27,299 nucleotides of DNA. Origin: an uncultured Treponema sp. (lineage in GTDB: Bacteria > Spirochaetota > Spirochaetia > Treponematales > Treponemataceae). Made by a program: the position numbers and the translations under genes. The DNA lies in NCBI GenBank assembly GCA_947165795.1, contig CAMVBP010000003.1, positions 1 through 27,299 of the forward strand, in the 5' to 3' direction. Below, piece by piece: positions 1-7,736 of the stretch (position 1 is its first letter; every line of letters starts with the position of its first letter). A model generated the notes under the pieces. The model did not search any database. It saw nothing but the letters and a program-made list of their open reading frames with translations, and was not told the DNA's origin.

Positions 1-1
1 G

Positions 2-913
2 ATTCTTTCCATTCTTTACAAGCGTTCTTACCACGATGTAAAACTTATTCTTGTAGACCCTAAAGTTGTTGAACTTAAACTTTATAACAACATTCCACAT
101 TTGCTCACTCCTGTAATCACAGAGCCAAAAAAAGCGCTTCAGGCTTTGCAGTATTGTTTGTGCGAAATGGAACGCCGTTATGCATTGCTTGATGGAATGG
201 GAGTTCGCGACATTGCAAATTATAATCAGAAAATTAAGGAACAGAAGATCTGTACAGAAAAACTTCCTTACATTGTTGTTATTATTGATGAGTTTGCAGA
301 TTTAATGGCAACAAGCGGAAAAGAGCTTGAAACAATTGTTGCCCGCCTTACAGCAATGAGCCGTGCCGTTGGTATTCATCTTGTACTTGCAACACAGCGT
401 CCTTCTGTAAATGTAATTACCGGTTTGATTAAAGCAAATATTCCGACACGAATTGCATTTATGGTTGCCAGCCGTACAGACTCTAATATTATTATTGATA
501 CAGTCGGTGCAGAAAAACTTCTTGGCCGTGGTGATATGCTTTATGCTTCTGCAGTTGATCCTGCTCCAATCCGAATTCAGGGTACATTCGTAACTGATCA
601 GGAAGTTGAAGACGTTGTAAATGCCGTTAAAGAATATGGTGAACCGGATTATATAGATGACCAGATTTTCGTAGAAGATGAAGAAGAACAGGCTCGCGAT
701 TTGTTTGGTGAACCTATGGATGATGATGATCCGCTTTATGATCAGGCCCTTGAAATTGTTATTCAGCGAGGAGAAGCAAGTGCAAGCTTTATCCAGCGTA
801 AATTAAAGATTGGTTATAACCGCGCTGCACGTCTTGTAGAAGAAATGGAAGAACGCGGCATTGTAGGCCCGGCAAACGGAAGTAAACCTAGAGAAATTAT
901 TCATATTCCTTAA
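2..913 (+). CDS. ftsK: DNA translocase FtsK, C-terminal part (5' end outside window)
   Basis: This is the C-terminal motor and DNA-recognition part of the FtsK/SpoIIIE translocase, which pumps chromosomal DNA through the division septum and helps resolve chromosome dimers. The reading frame is open from base 2, so the gene begins upstream and the Walker A loop is not in the window. Visible family features are the LILVDPKVVEL stretch, Walker B (IVVIIDEFADLMA), the ATQRPSVNVITGLIKANIP segment, and the LLGRGDMLY block. The end is a winged-helix gamma domain (DPLYDQALEIV through RAARLVEEMEERGIVGP), the part that reads polar KOPS-type sites. An acidic linker (VEDEEEQARDLFGEPMDDDD) separates motor and gamma domain. 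The stop codon overlaps that of the convergent acyltransferase by four bases (910-913), with no terminator between them. Identity is very secure. The TTG at 101 is internal, not the start. Confidence 0.97.
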   Translation: MLSILYKRSYHDVKLILVDPKVVELKLYNNIPHLLTPVITEPKKALQALQYCLCEMERRYALLDGMGVRDIANYNQKIKEQKICTEKLPYIVVIIDEFADLMATSGKELETIVARLTAMSRAVGIHLVLATQRPSVNVITGLIKANIPTRIAFMVASRTDSNIIIDTVGAEKLLGRGDMLYASAVDPAPIRIQGTFVTDQEVEDVVNAVKEYGEPDYIDDQIFVEDEEEQARDLFGEPMDDDDPLYDQALEIVIQRGEASASFIQRKLKIGYNRAARLVEEMEERGIVGPANGSKPREIIHIP

Positions 914-1779
914 TAATTGCTCATTGTTTTTCCGGTGTAAGTCTTTTTATATTCATCGCCGGCAGCTTTTAAAACTTCTTCCATTTTTTGAGTAAGTCGT
1001 TTAGCACCAATTGATTCTGCAACTTCCAGATATTCTTTTACAGGAATTGTCGGAAGAAGTTTAAAATCATAAACATATTTTTCTACGTGATTATACGACC
1101 ATAAAGGATCGTGTTTTCCAAGACCGTACTTATCGCTTCCGCCAATAAAAATCGGCTGAACATCACAGCCACAGAAAAGTGCAATTCTTGCCGCACCTTT
1201 TTTATAAATATTTTGTCCGTGACGCGGAGTTCTTGTTCCTTCCGGGAAAATTATAACGTTACAGCCTTCGTCTGTAAGTCTTTTGCATTCCACTAAAACA
1301 TCATTAAAATCTGTTGTGTTTGTAATATAAGCCTGTTTAATTACGCCACGCAGAGGAGTTTTTGTAAGACCGCCGCGAACAATACAGGTTGAATTTGGAA
1401 CCAAAGACATTATGTAAACAAAATCAAGTAATGAAGGATGATTTGCAATTATAATTTTACTGTGAATATTTCTGAATTCCTGTGGATTTTCTACCTTGCG
1501 GATAGAAACTCTTGTAACATGCAGGGAACCAAGAAAAAGTCTGAATGTATGAGAAACATATTCACGTGCAATAATTCCAAATTCTTTTTTACTGAAAAGA
1601 GAAAAAATTCTTATAAATGGAAAAACAAGAATGGCAAGTACTATTGCACCTACTCCAAAAAATACAATTGCAAAAATTTTAGAAATACAATAATAAGGAT
1701 ATGTAAATATGTTTTTTATTTTTGGTAAATCTGAATGATTATATTTTTCGTATATTTCTTCTTGTGTCATTTCTGACAT
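910..1779 (-). CDS. plsC: PlsC-type 1-acyl-sn-glycerol-3-phosphate acyltransferase
   Basis: This 289-residue membrane acyltransferase of the LPLAT/PlsC family probably makes phosphatidic acid from lysophosphatidic acid at the cytoplasmic membrane. The HX4D catalytic motif is at H114/D119 (ANHPSLLDF), the glycerol-phosphate binding block FPEGTRTP starts at residue 178, and the IFIGG block follows. A hydrophobic hairpin spans about residues 30-60. The start is the ATG at 1779 (MSEMTQEE), which has AGGAG six bases upstream (1785-1790). The open frame continues upstream to 1902, but that extension is a GC-rich stretch without family similarity and is rejected. It is the last gene of a minus-strand set behind the ketoacyl-synthase-like and methyltransferase genes, so a specialised acyl acceptor is possible instead of housekeeping phospholipid synthesis. 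Confidence 0.9.
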   Translation of the reverse strand: MSEMTQEEIYEKYNHSDLPKIKNIFTYPYYCISKIFAIVFFGVGAIVLAILVFPFIRIFSLFSKKEFGIIAREYVSHTFRLFLGSLHVTRVSIRKVENPQEFRNIHSKIIIANHPSLLDFVYIMSLVPNSTCIVRGGLTKTPLRGVIKQAYITNTTDFNDVLVECKRLTDEGCNVIIFPEGTRTPRHGQNIYKKGAARIALFCGCDVQPIFIGGSDKYGLGKHDPLWSYNHVEKYVYDFKLLPTIPVKEYLEVAESIGAKRLTQKMEEVLKAAGDEYKKTYTGKTMSNY

Positions 1780-1790
1780 ATCAATCTCCT

Positions 1791-1898
1791 TTAAAGCCTC
1801 CGTGGCAGCGGTCGCGCACGGATGCGCGAAATAGCAGTTTTGCCAACGGCAGATGCGGGCAGATAAAGCTGCATGTAACCCGCCGTCTTTTTGCGCAT
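1791..1898 (-). CDS. GC-rich 35-codon ORF or dispersed element in the ketoacyl-synthase/plsC gap
   Basis: The gap between the ketoacyl-synthase-like gene and plsC holds an uninterrupted 35-codon frame from an ATG at 1898 to TAA at 1791-1793. Its product is short and very basic. It begins MRKKTAGYMQLYLPASAV and ends in an arginine/proline-rich tail, RIRARPLPRRL. Base composition is clearly richer in G+C than both neighbours. A CGCGCA/TGCGCG hairpin lies inside (about 1814-1829). The ORF starts eight bases after the upstream stop, and its own stop abuts the AGGAG of plsC, so translational coupling is possible. A weak AGG is the only ribosome site. I have an unverified impression of near-identical short predicted proteins in other Treponema genomes, which would favour a dispersed repeat over a true gene. 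Confidence 0.45.
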   Translation of the reverse strand: MRKKTAGYMQLYLPASAVGKTAISRIRARPLPRRL

Positions 1899-1905
1899 AC
1901 ACCTA

Positions 1906-2565
1906 TTATTTTAGCAGAAATTTTAAAAAATCAAAAGATGAAAAAGAAACTGATGAAAAATCATCTATACAGATTCCTTCTTTCTTTTTATTGCTGATTA
2001 CACATGCAAATGCAAATGGATAATTATTTTCCGGACGTTTTTCTGCATATAATTCCGGAACAAGTTCATCTGCATAAACAAAAATAATATTTTCTTCTGT
2101 TCCGGCTAAAAGCGGAGCAACTGCTGTTTTAAAAGCATCTGAAAAATTTCCTTTTGATGGATAAATAACTGAATATCCGCCTTTTAATCCAAAGGCAAGT
2201 GTTGCCGAAGAAACCGGTGTATTAAAAACAGAAAGTGAAAAACCGGCAGGAAGAATCATATTATCTTCTATAAGCCCTTTATTAATGGTAAATTCACGCT
2301 CAATTTCTCCGCGGGTAGAAACAAATACGATTTTTGTTTCTTTATCGATATGCGTCTTTTCTAAAAGACGGTGAATTACATGAACTGTCATTTTTGTAAT
2401 TTGCGAAAGCCGTCTCCTGAAAAGCGGATCCGTATATTCAAGCTTTGGAGATTCCTTTGTCTGCAGAATTTCTATAATATCATTGGCCCATTCTTCCCAA
2501 AGTTCTGAATCTTCTCCAAGACCAGGCGCCCATTGTGTTAAATGTGATATATACAGCTCTTTCAT
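1906..2565 (-). CDS. Stand-alone beta-ketoacyl-synthase-like protein (Ketoacyl-synt_2 type)
   Basis: This 219-residue protein resembles the short ketoacyl-synthase N-terminal-like family (PF13723) found in aryl polyene and related polyketide-like clusters. The central signature is the FSLSVFNTP block at residues 109-117, followed by a segment that fits the synthase nucleophile region (SSATLAFGLKGGYSVIYPSK). No catalytic cysteine is seen where an active condensing enzyme would have one, and the protein is about half the length of a full KAS. It may therefore be a chain-length-factor-like or regulatory partner, not an enzyme. A clear AAGGA lies five bases before the ATG at 2565. It follows the methyltransferase by 21 bases in the same direction. 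No acyl carrier protein, ketoreductase or dehydratase is in the window. The family call is from memory of motifs and is moderately sure. Confidence 0.65.
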   Translation of the reverse strand: MKELYISHLTQWAPGLGEDSELWEEWANDIIEILQTKESPKLEYTDPLFRRRLSQITKMTVHVIHRLLEKTHIDKETKIVFVSTRGEIEREFTINKGLIEDNMILPAGFSLSVFNTPVSSATLAFGLKGGYSVIYPSKGNFSDAFKTAVAPLLAGTEENIIFVYADELVPELYAEKRPENNYPFAFACVISNKKKEGICIDDFSSVSFSSFDFLKFLLK

Positions 2566-2586
2566 ATTATTCCTTAAGTTGGCAAT

Positions 2587-3703
2587 TTAGGCTTTTTTAA
2601 AGCACAAAAGTGAATATGCATTGCTTCCTAAATTGTGATGAGCGCAATCCAGCTTAAAGCCTGCTTCTTCTATTGCATCTACAAGTTCCTGATAACGGTA
2701 CATTTTTGAATTTCCGTTTGCGATGCAGGTAAAATATAAAGAAGTTCCCATAAGTGAATATGTACTTGCTTCGAATTTCTGTTTATCCCAAAGCGGCTCC
2801 AAAACCCAGACATTTGTATTTTCGTTTGCAGCTTCGTGAACTTTTTTAAGAATTTTTGTTACCTGATGCAGGCTGAAGCAGTCCAAAAACTGACTCATCC
2901 ATACGGCATCCGGATTTGCAGGAAGCTTTGTAGATTCTTCCAGAACGTTTCCCATAGAAAAATCTATTCTGTCGGCAAAGCCTGCTTCTGCAGCATTTTT
3001 CTTTGCAACGTTTGCCTGGCCTGGAAGATCGCAGATTGTCATTTTTACATCCGGATTATAACGGCAGCAGGTAAGCGACCATTTTCCTGTATTTCCGCCA
3101 ATGTCTAAAATATGTTTTGGATTTTTTTGGAATACAATTGGTAAGGCTTCCGGGAATGCTATATCTGAATAAAAGTGATCGAATTCAAACCATGATTTTT
3201 TTGTCTGATCCGGCAAAGTAGAAAGTGCTTCGTAAACTGTTGTCCATTTATCGCCGAAAACTTTTAAGCCTTCAGGCTTTCCGTTCTTTACAGATTCTTC
3301 GAGCTTCCAGGCACCTTCGTAACAGATGTCGTTTGTAAACCAGAAATTTACACGTGTTAAATCGTCTTCTAAAAGCATCCAGCCGATTTTTCCAAGAAGA
3401 TATTTTTCTGTCTTTGGATCTGATTCTGAATCTTTTGTTAATTTTATGACGTTCATTCCAAGCGCCATTTCGCACAAAACTCCGGCTCCGTATTCAGAAA
3501 CATTACATTTTTCTGCCAGCCTTTCTGGTAATTCCTTCTTCTCCACTATCTGAAATAGCCTGCAGAATTCCAAGATTTATCATTGCTTTAATCGCCTGAA
3601 AAGCAAGCGGCGCAAATGCTATTTTTTGTGCTTCGTATTTGGCATCTACAGCACGGATATTATCTGTTTTGTATTTATCGATATTGTAAAAAGAAGAATC
3701 CAT
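2587..3703 (-). pseudogene. SAM-dependent O-methyltransferase interrupted by a frameshift
   Basis: Two overlapping frames together make one methyltransferase of about 372 residues. The N-terminal part (3703 to about 3533; starts MDSSFYNIDKY, ends AISDSGEEGI) matches the helical dimerisation region of Methyltransf_2-type enzymes. The rest (about 3528 to 2587) carries the winged-helix end (ERLAEKCNVSEYG) and the Rossmann domain with HILDIGGNTGKW near residue 200, ICDLPGQANVAKK and WVLEPLWDKQ. Removing one T of the AATT at 3530-3533 restores EEGIPERLAEKC with no gap, so a single added base explains the break. The downstream frame has no start with a ribosome site, while the ATG at 3703 has GGGG five bases upstream. 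The substrate is unknown. It leads the set with the ketosynthase-like protein and PlsC. The break may be a real mutation, phase variation or an assembly error. Confidence 0.75.
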
Positions 3704-3730
3704 AATAACCCCATTTAAAATTAAATACAG

Positions 3731-3757
3731 ATTATAGAAAAAAATGTGTTAGTTCAA
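3731..3757 (-). promoter_or_regulatory. Probable promoter of the methyltransferase set
   Basis: On the minus strand a perfect TATAAT (plus 3731-3736) lies 28 bases before the methyltransferase ATG. Upstream is TTGAAC (plus 3752-3757), with a 15-base spacer that is slightly short for sigma-70. The -10 is strong and the -35 weak. Confidence 0.5.
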
Positions 3758-3779
3758 GTAGAAATGATTTTTGAATAAT

Positions 3780-3811
3780 CTGCTTTAGGGCATGGAGCGT
3801 CTGCAAAGCAG
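3780..3811. repeat. Inverted repeat CTGCTTT/AAAGCAG in the divergent promoter region
   Basis: Perfect 7-base arms, CTGCTTT (3780-3786) and AAAGCAG (3805-3811), flank an 18-base GC-richer centre just upstream of the acyl-CoA synthetase -35 box. It could be a regulator site or a decayed hairpin. There is nothing else to support a role. Confidence 0.35.
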
Positions 3812-3821
3812 CCCACCTCAA

Positions 3822-3849
3822 TTGACAAATTCTATCAGTCTGTCATAAT
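3822..3849 (+). promoter_or_regulatory. Sigma-70 promoter of the AMP ligase-lptCAB unit
   Basis: TTGACA (3822-3827), a 16-base spacer and CATAAT (3844-3849) form a near-consensus promoter. The AAGGGG ribosome site (3865-3870) and the ATG at 3877 follow at sensible distances. Confidence 0.8.
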
Positions 3850-3876
3850 AGAGATAATTTTTTTAAGGGGTGTCCT

Positions 3877-5580
3877 ATGAATTTGGCTTCTGAATTTATA
3901 AAAGATTATAGAGATTTTACTTCTTATGAGGACTTAAAGGCTAATTGCCATCTTACTGCACCGGAAAATTTTAACTTTGCTTATGATATAGTTGACCGCT
4001 ATGCCCGCGAAGAACCAAATAAACGTGCCCTTGTATGGATTGATGATAATTCAACTGAAGCAAAAATATTCACTTTTGCAGATATTTCCCGCGAATCTAA
4101 GCGTGCTGCTTACTGGCTTGCACAAAAAGGTATTAAAAAAGGCGACATGGTTATGCTCATGCTTCGCCGCCGTTATGAATGGTGGTTCCTTTTGCCGGCT
4201 TTACACAGAATTGGTGCCGTAGCAATTGCCGCTTCTGATCAGCTTTTAAAAACAGATATTGAATACCGAACCAACGCTGCCGACGTAAAAATGATTATCT
4301 CGTACGATAATCCGCACGTTCAGGAAGAAATTGAAAAGGCTATGGTAAAATCGCCGACAGTAAAATATCTTGTTACTGTTGGTCCGGACCGCACCGGCTG
4401 GATTAATTTTCATTCGGAATATGAAAAAATTGATCCTGAATTTCCTCGTCCTGTAGGAGAGGCTGCAACTCATAATTCTGACCCAATGCTCATGTACTTT
4501 ACTTCCGGAACTTCGGGCTATCCAAAAATGGTTCTGCACGATTTTACTTACCCGATCGGTCATATTATTACAGCAAAATACTGGCACTGCGTTGTAGACG
4601 ACGGTTTGCATCTTACTATTGCAGAAACCGGCTGGGCAAAAGCAAGCTGGGGAAAAATTTACGGTCAGTGGATTTGCGGTACTGCTCAGTTCGTTTACGA
4701 TATGAACATGCTTAAGCCGGATAAAATGCTTACTTTAATTTCTAAATACGGTCTTACAACTTTCTGTGCGCCGCCAACTGTTTACCGCTTCCTTGTTCGC
4801 CAGGATCTTTCTAAATATGACTTAAGCAAATGTGTACGCTTTAGTACTGCCGGCGAAGCCTTGAATGATGAAGTTTATGACAAATGGCTTGAACAGACAG
4901 GTAAACGCATTTATGAAGGTTACGGTCAGTCTGAATCTGCAGTTATCTGCGGAAACTTTATGGATTCTCCTGTAAAGCCTGGTTCTATGGGCCGCCCTTC
5001 TCCTGCTTACGATGTTGAAATTTTAAATCCTAATGATAAACCAGTTCCTAACGGAGAAGTTGGTGAACTTTGTATTCATGTTGATCAGGGTCATCCTTTT
5101 GGTTTGCTTACAGGCTACCACAAAGACATTTCCCTTACTGCCGAAGCTTTTGACGGCGGTTTCTACCACACTGGTGACAATGTTTACCGCGACGATGACG
5201 GTTACATCTGGTTTGTAGGCCGCAAAGACGACATTATTAAATCTTCCGGTTACAGAATCAGTCCGTTTGAAGTTGAGTCTGTTTTGCAAAAACATCCGGC
5301 TGTTATGGAATGTGCCGTTACCGGCGTTGAAGATCCAAAACGCGGTCAGGTTGTAAAAGCAACAATTGTTCTTGTTCCGGCTTATCAAAATAAAGACAAA
5401 AAAGAAATGGAAGTTGAAATTTCTACATTTGCAAAAGAAAACACCGCAATGTACAAAATTCCACGTATTTACGAATTTGTTGATGAACTGCCTAAAACTA
5501 TAAGCGGAAAAATCCGTCGTGTAGAAATCCGCGAAAAAGATAAAGGCAAGGACATTGAAAAAATTAAGCAGGACTTTTAA
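3877..5580 (+). CDS. Acyl-CoA synthetase-like AMP-dependent ligase (ANL superfamily)
   Basis: This 567-residue ligase activates a carboxylic acid as its acyl-adenylate and transfers it to CoA, or possibly to a carrier protein. The ANL motifs are all present: MYFTSGTSGYPK (about 206-217), YGQSE (349-353), YHTGDN (430-435), the hinge block GRKDDIIKSSGYRI (from about 448), and ISGKIRR with the catalytic lysine at about 545. Overall form resembles the acetyl/medium-chain acyl-CoA synthetases more than the long-chain FadD type seen at 16401. It has its own consensus promoter and an AAGGGG ribosome site, lies divergent to the methyltransferase set, and is followed without a gap by lptC. It may feed an acid to the neighbouring acyltransferase or ketosynthase-like proteins, but this is inference and the substrate cannot be read from the sequence. 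Confidence 0.9.
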   Translation: MNLASEFIKDYRDFTSYEDLKANCHLTAPENFNFAYDIVDRYAREEPNKRALVWIDDNSTEAKIFTFADISRESKRAAYWLAQKGIKKGDMVMLMLRRRYEWWFLLPALHRIGAVAIAASDQLLKTDIEYRTNAADVKMIISYDNPHVQEEIEKAMVKSPTVKYLVTVGPDRTGWINFHSEYEKIDPEFPRPVGEAATHNSDPMLMYFTSGTSGYPKMVLHDFTYPIGHIITAKYWHCVVDDGLHLTIAETGWAKASWGKIYGQWICGTAQFVYDMNMLKPDKMLTLISKYGLTTFCAPPTVYRFLVRQDLSKYDLSKCVRFSTAGEALNDEVYDKWLEQTGKRIYEGYGQSESAVICGNFMDSPVKPGSMGRPSPAYDVEILNPNDKPVPNGEVGELCIHVDQGHPFGLLTGYHKDISLTAEAFDGGFYHTGDNVYRDDDGYIWFVGRKDDIIKSSGYRISPFEVESVLQKHPAVMECAVTGVEDPKRGQVVKATIVLVPAYQNKDKKEMEVEISTFAKENTAMYKIPRIYEFVDELPKTISGKIRRVEIREKDKGKDIEKIKQDF

Positions 5581-6240
5581 TTGGTAAAAAGAAGACTGAT
5601 TGTGAAAAAAATATTTATTAATAAATTTAAATTTTTCACCAAAGCTCAGGCATTTTTATTAATTCCTTTTTTTTGCACCGGTTTAATTTCCTGTTCGTTA
5701 AAATACGTTGAAAATGTAAATGTTGAAGAAACTGTTCCCGAATTCATTTTTGAAGGAACTTCCATAAGCAGTTTTGAAGACAACAAAATTACCTATAACA
5801 TTTCTGCAAAAAAGCTTGAACAATATAAAAACTCTTCCGAAACTTATGCAAAAGATGTTTCTTTTATTGCCTATGATGATGATGAAATTTCTACAGAAGG
5901 AAACTGCGGAATTCTTTTTGCCGATACTTCTGCAGAGATTTACGAGCTTTTCGAAAATATTTCTTTAACGAGCCACACAGACGATGTAAAGTTTTCTGCA
6001 GAAATGTTAAAATGGAATGCAAAGACTGAACAGCTTGTAAGCAGCAAAAACGGATTTGTTCAGGTTCAGACAGAAGATTCAAAAATTCGCGGAACCGGTT
6101 TTTCTTCCAGCGGGATAAGCAAGAATTTTTCTTTTGAAGGAAATGTTGTAGGAACAATTGAAACTTCGGAAAATTCTGACAGCAGCGAAGAAACCAGTGA
6201 AGAAATTAATGATGATTCTGAAAACGGCGGTGAGGAATGA
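5581..6240 (+). CDS. lptC: LPS export protein LptC, lipoprotein form
   Basis: LptC is the membrane-anchored periplasmic link that takes lipid from the LptBFG extractor to LptA. The call rests on the C-terminal LptC-like pattern (EMLKWNAKTEQLVS, then DSKIRGTGFSSSGISKNFSF followed by a final strand) and on the lptA and lptB genes directly after it. The N-terminus is basic and hydrophobic and ends in a lipobox, GLISC, so this LptC is probably a lipoprotein, where the E. coli form is held by a helix. The tail is rich in Ser/Glu/Asp and low in complexity. The start is a TTG touching the previous stop (TAATTG) with AGGA seven bases upstream; a GTG at 5602 is an alternative. LptF and LptG are not in the window. 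Confidence 0.8.
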   Translation: MVKRRLIVKKIFINKFKFFTKAQAFLLIPFFCTGLISCSLKYVENVNVEETVPEFIFEGTSISSFEDNKITYNISAKKLEQYKNSSETYAKDVSFIAYDDDEISTEGNCGILFADTSAEIYELFENISLTSHTDDVKFSAEMLKWNAKTEQLVSSKNGFVQVQTEDSKIRGTGFSSSGISKNFSFEGNVVGTIETSENSDSSEETSEEINDDSENGGEE

Positions 6241-6905
6241 TAAGATTATTTAAAAAATCAGCAGTAATTTTATTCACTTTATTCTTTTCGCTTTCCGCTT
6301 CTTATGCAGAAACAATTACTTTTTATGCAAGTTCAATGTCCGGAAAGGCCGGCAGCAAAGATACTTCAACAATTCTTTCCGGAAACGCTTTTATAAAAAC
6401 TTCTTCAATAGAAATTTACGCAGACAAAATTGAACTTTCCGGTGATGATTATAAAAACATAATCGCACAGGGAAATATCAAAGGAAAAAATTACGAAACA
6501 AATATGGAATTTTCCTGCGACAAAATGGAATACGACAGGGAAACCAAAATTGTTAATTTAAGCGGAAATGTTGACTTAACTGATAATGATAACGATGTAA
6601 AAGTAAAATCCCAAATCTTAAATTATAATCAGGAAACCGATATTGCAATTATTCAGATGCAGATTACATTAACTCAAAAAGAAAATATCTGCAGCGGTTC
6701 CTATGCAATTTATTATAAAAAAGAACAGATTCTTGAACTTTCAGGAAATGCTCAGGTTCGCCAGAATGATGATACATTCAGGGCCCAGCATATTACTTTT
6801 GATATGGATACTCAGGAAATTACTCTGGATGGAAATGTTCAGGGAAAAGTAATTGATTCAAAAGAAGCCGAAGATTCTGCAGAAAAAAATGCAGGCGGAG
6901 AATAA
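6237..6905 (+). CDS. lptA: LPS transport periplasmic protein LptA (OstA-like)
   Basis: This 222-residue exported protein is of the OstA/LptA beta-jellyroll family, which forms the periplasmic bridge for lipopolysaccharide-type lipids. A signal peptide covers about residues 1-24 (hydrophobic core AVILFTLFFSLSASYA, cleavage after AYA/SYA). The mature part shows the repeated beta-strand pattern of the fold, with the recurring phrases LSGNAFIKT, AQGNIKGK, NLSGNVDL, LSGNAQVRQ and LDGNVQGKV. The ATG overlaps the lptC stop by four bases (ATGA), with GAGG just upstream, so the two are translationally coupled. The acidic C-terminal tail (KEAEDSAEKNAGGE) is not part of the fold. Lipid A-type LPS is absent from some Treponema, so the cargo here may be another glycolipid. 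Confidence 0.85.
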   Translation: MIRLFKKSAVILFTLFFSLSASYAETITFYASSMSGKAGSKDTSTILSGNAFIKTSSIEIYADKIELSGDDYKNIIAQGNIKGKNYETNMEFSCDKMEYDRETKIVNLSGNVDLTDNDNDVKVKSQILNYNQETDIAIIQMQITLTQKENICSGSYAIYYKKEQILELSGNAQVRQNDDTFRAQHITFDMDTQEITLDGNVQGKVIDSKEAEDSAEKNAGGE

Positions 6906-6908
6906 AAA

Positions 6909-7682
6909 ATGATGGAAAAAAGTGATTTTCAAAACGAGGACTCATTCTATTCAGGAACTCCAACATTAAAAGCCGTAAGCTTATATAAAAATTTTGGTCA
7001 CAAAAAAGTTGTTCAGGGCGTTGATTTTTCTATGACAACCGGAGAAGTTCTTGGACTTTTGGGACCAAATGGTGCCGGAAAGACAACGACATTTTACATG
7101 GTTGTAGGCTTTTACAAACCGACAGACGGCGACATTTATTTAAATGATGAAAGAATTACCGGGCTTCCTATGTATAAGCGCGCAAGAAAAGGAATTACTT
7201 ATCTTCCGCAGGAGCCTTCTGTTTTTAGAAAATTTACCGTAGAAGAAAATATCTGGTCTATTCTTGAAACCCGCAAAGATTTAACAATGGAACAGAAAAA
7301 AGAAAGACTCGAATCACTAATTGAAGAATTTTCCATCGGACGAATCAGAAAGCAGAAGGCATTTTCTCTTTCCGGTGGAGAACGCAGACGAACCGAAATT
7401 GCGCGTTCCCTCGCTACTGAACCAAAATTTCTTTTACTTGATGAACCGTTCGCCGGAATTGACCCGATTGCCGTTGCCGACATTAAAAATATGATTCGTC
7501 TTCTTGCAAATCGTGGAATTGGAATTTTAATTACCGATCATAACGTTCGCGATACTTTGGAAATTACAGACAGGGCAATTATAATTAATCAGGGCCAGAT
7601 TATGACTCAAGGTTCAAAAGAAGAAATTCTTTCCAGCGAAATTGCCCGCGAAATTTATCTTGGAAAAGATTTTTCAATGTAG
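6909..7682 (+). CDS. lptB: LPS export ABC transporter ATP-binding protein LptB
   Basis: This 257-residue ABC ATPase powers extraction of the lipid from the inner membrane. Walker A is GPNGAGKT at 52-59, the Q-loop region is YLPQEPSVFRKFTV, the signature LSGGERRR starts at 154, Walker B is LLLDEP with D178/E179, and the switch histidine is H211 in ITDHNV. The FAGIDP and DTLEITDRA segments are typical of LptB and not of amino-acid transporter ATPases. It starts three bases after lptA, with GGAG as the ribosome site. It has an N-terminal extension of about 20 residues compared with E. coli LptB. No transcription terminator is obvious before the rubrerythrin promoter. Confidence 0.93.
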   Translation: MMEKSDFQNEDSFYSGTPTLKAVSLYKNFGHKKVVQGVDFSMTTGEVLGLLGPNGAGKTTTFYMVVGFYKPTDGDIYLNDERITGLPMYKRARKGITYLPQEPSVFRKFTVEENIWSILETRKDLTMEQKKERLESLIEEFSIGRIRKQKAFSLSGGERRRTEIARSLATEPKFLLLDEPFAGIDPIAVADIKNMIRLLANRGIGILITDHNVRDTLEITDRAIIINQGQIMTQGSKEEILSSEIAREIYLGKDFSM

Positions 7683-7688
7683 AAACTT

Positions 7689-7718
7689 TTGCTATACACA
7701 TTTTCAAAATCATATTAT
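7689..7718 (+). promoter_or_regulatory. Probable rubrerythrin promoter
   Basis: TTGCTA (7689-7694), an 18-base spacer and TATTAT (7713-7718) lie between lptB and rubrerythrin. This gives a 5' leader of about 60 bases that includes the inverted repeat at 7737. Confidence 0.5.
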
Positions 7719-7736
7719 ATTTAAACGAGGCAGATT

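Noticed and set aside
1780..1902. N-terminal extension of the PlsC frame to 1902
   Set aside because: The extension has no family similarity, differs sharply in composition, and the ATG at 1779 has a perfect AGGAG.
3503..3703. A separate 66-residue protein at the start of the methyltransferase
   Set aside because: Its sequence continues directly into the conserved part of the methyltransferase after a one-base shift, so it is the broken N-terminus, not its own gene.
4246..4611. 121-residue minus-strand ORF opposite the AMP ligase (and a second at 5023-5388)
   Set aside because: Both are reverse-strand shadows of conserved ligase motifs, without ribosome sites or family likeness.
7701..7725. 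PerR or Fur box upstream of rubrerythrin
   Set aside because: The AT-rich bases do not fit the 7-1-7 PerR pattern beyond chance; only the separate inverted repeat at 7737 is clear.
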